A stretch of 7,143 nucleotides of DNA from an uncultured Fusobacterium sp. (lineage in GTDB: Bacteria > Fusobacteriota > Fusobacteriia > Fusobacteriales > Fusobacteriaceae): contig UQOH01000092.1 of NCBI GenBank assembly GCA_900542625.1, forward strand, positions 1 to 7,143, in the 5' to 3' direction. A program made the translations under genes and the position numbers. Numbering within the stretch: position 1 is the first letter of the stretch; each line of letters opens with the position of its first letter. Positions 6,773 through 7,143 of this stretch are shown here, piece by piece. A model generated the notes under the pieces. It worked only from the letters and a program-made list of their open reading frames with translations, had not been told where the DNA came from and did not search any database.

Positions 6773-7069
6773 TTATTTTTTAATATCATCACACAGCATA
6801 TCTTCTAATAATCTGCTTGATTTAAATTTTACATGTGCTCTTCTTTTTTTTATCTGTAATATCTCTTCCGGGTTTTGTGGATTGTTTATCCATGTCCTTT
6901 TGGTTTTTCTCACCTCAAAACTTCCGAATTTTCTGAATATTACTTTCTTTTCATCTTTTAAGGCTGTGGAAAGAGAAAAGAGAAATCTCTCTATTTTCTC
7001 TTTTCCCTCTGCTATATTTTCACATTGGTTTTTTATAGCATAAAGTTCTATAAATTGTTTTGTATTCAT
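6773..7069 (-). CDS. Divergent HU/IHF-family DNA-binding protein
   Basis: This 98-aa protein has the histone-like fold: an N-terminal helical dimerisation region (about 1-40), the conserved turn and strand KFGSFEVR (47-54), and a basic beta arm around 55-80 with NNPQNPEEI. Pro64 matches the arm-tip proline that HU and IHF wedge between bases, so DNA bending is likely. It departs from typical HU: the usual Gly-Arg before Asn-Pro is replaced by Trp-Ile-Asn, the N-terminus is unusual, and there are two cysteines (16 and 93). It is therefore more likely an accessory paralogue than the main HU. The ATG at 7069 lies 3 nt after the OmpA-family stop, with only a weak, close AGG upstream, suggesting translational coupling. 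The terminator at 6733-6768 follows its stop. Confidence 0.85.
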   Translation of the reverse strand: MNTKQFIELYAIKNQCENIAEGKEKIERFLFSLSTALKDEKKVIFRKFGSFEVRKTKRTWINNPQNPEEILQIKKRRAHVKFKSSRLLEDMLCDDIKK

Positions 7070-7072
7070 AAC

Positions 7073-7143
7073 CTATCTTGAATATTTCACTTCCACTCTT
7101 CTGTTTTGAGCTCTTCCCTCAGGAGTGTTGTTGTCTGCCACTG
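7073..7143 (-). CDS. OmpA-family protein, C-terminal fragment (gene runs off the right edge)
   Basis: The last 22 codons and a TAG stop (7075-7073) are present. They include TPEGRAQNRRVEVKY, the hallmark end of the OmpA-type peptidoglycan-binding domain, whose NRR arginine helps bind diaminopimelate-type peptidoglycan. The protein is probably anchored in the outer membrane or periplasm and tethered to the cell wall, indicating a diderm host. The N-terminal part is outside the window, so a porin barrel, a Pal-like lipoprotein and a MotB-like protein cannot be distinguished. It is followed after 3 nt by the HU-like gene on the same strand. Confidence 0.85.
   Translation of the reverse strand, partial: VADNNTPEGRAQNRRVEVKYSR

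Noticed and set aside
6508..6792. Minus-strand open frame of 94 codons antisense to the end of the MBL gene
   Set aside because: It crosses the bidirectional terminator and overlaps the MBL gene and the HU-like 3' end; no conserved motif is visible.

Overview
The window looks like AT-rich chromosomal DNA from a diderm, fusobacterium-like bacterium (Fusobacteriota, probably Fusobacteriaceae). This rests on strong AGGAGG-type ribosome binding sites, AGA-dominated arginine codons, ribosomal protein and EF-G sequences that look fusobacterial to me from memory, and the tail of an OmpA-type outer-membrane protein. The genus is an inference and was not tested by any search.

Left half (1-3210), minus strand: the classical str operon rpsL-rpsG-fusA-tuf (S12, S7, EF-G, start of EF-Tu). 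It is driven by a near-consensus promoter (TTGACT, 17-bp spacer, TATAAT) just upstream of rpsL. A GC-rich hairpin sits in the 100-nt fusA-tuf spacer. Only the first 14 codons of tuf lie in the window.

Middle (3256-5169), minus strand: a complete ABC-F translation-factor ATPase (637 aa) with two ABC domains and a C-terminal coiled coil. It lies directly upstream of the str operon in the same orientation, and I see no convincing terminator between them. Its start is an ATG at 5169, chosen from the Shine-Dalgarno position.

Right half: two back-to-back promoters at about 5204-5267 separate the ABC-F gene from a rightward two-gene operon. The operon encodes a small exported all-helical protein of unknown function (136 aa) and a metallo-beta-lactamase-fold hydrolase with a probable C-terminal winged-helix domain (331 aa). 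An imperfect inverted repeat overlaps the rightward promoter and looks like an operator. A long-stem bidirectional terminator (6733-6768) ends this operon and the convergent leftward unit, which consists of the C-terminus of an OmpA-family protein (7073-7143, partial) and, 3 nt later, a divergent HU/IHF-like DNA-binding protein.

Most of the window is ordinary housekeeping sequence. The parts least explained by known biology are the exported helical protein/MBL pair with its operator-like dyad, the GC-rich hairpin before tuf, and the OmpA/HU-like coupling. I see no mobile element, CRISPR array, tRNA or rRNA gene. No stretch longer than about 135 bases lacks a gene.
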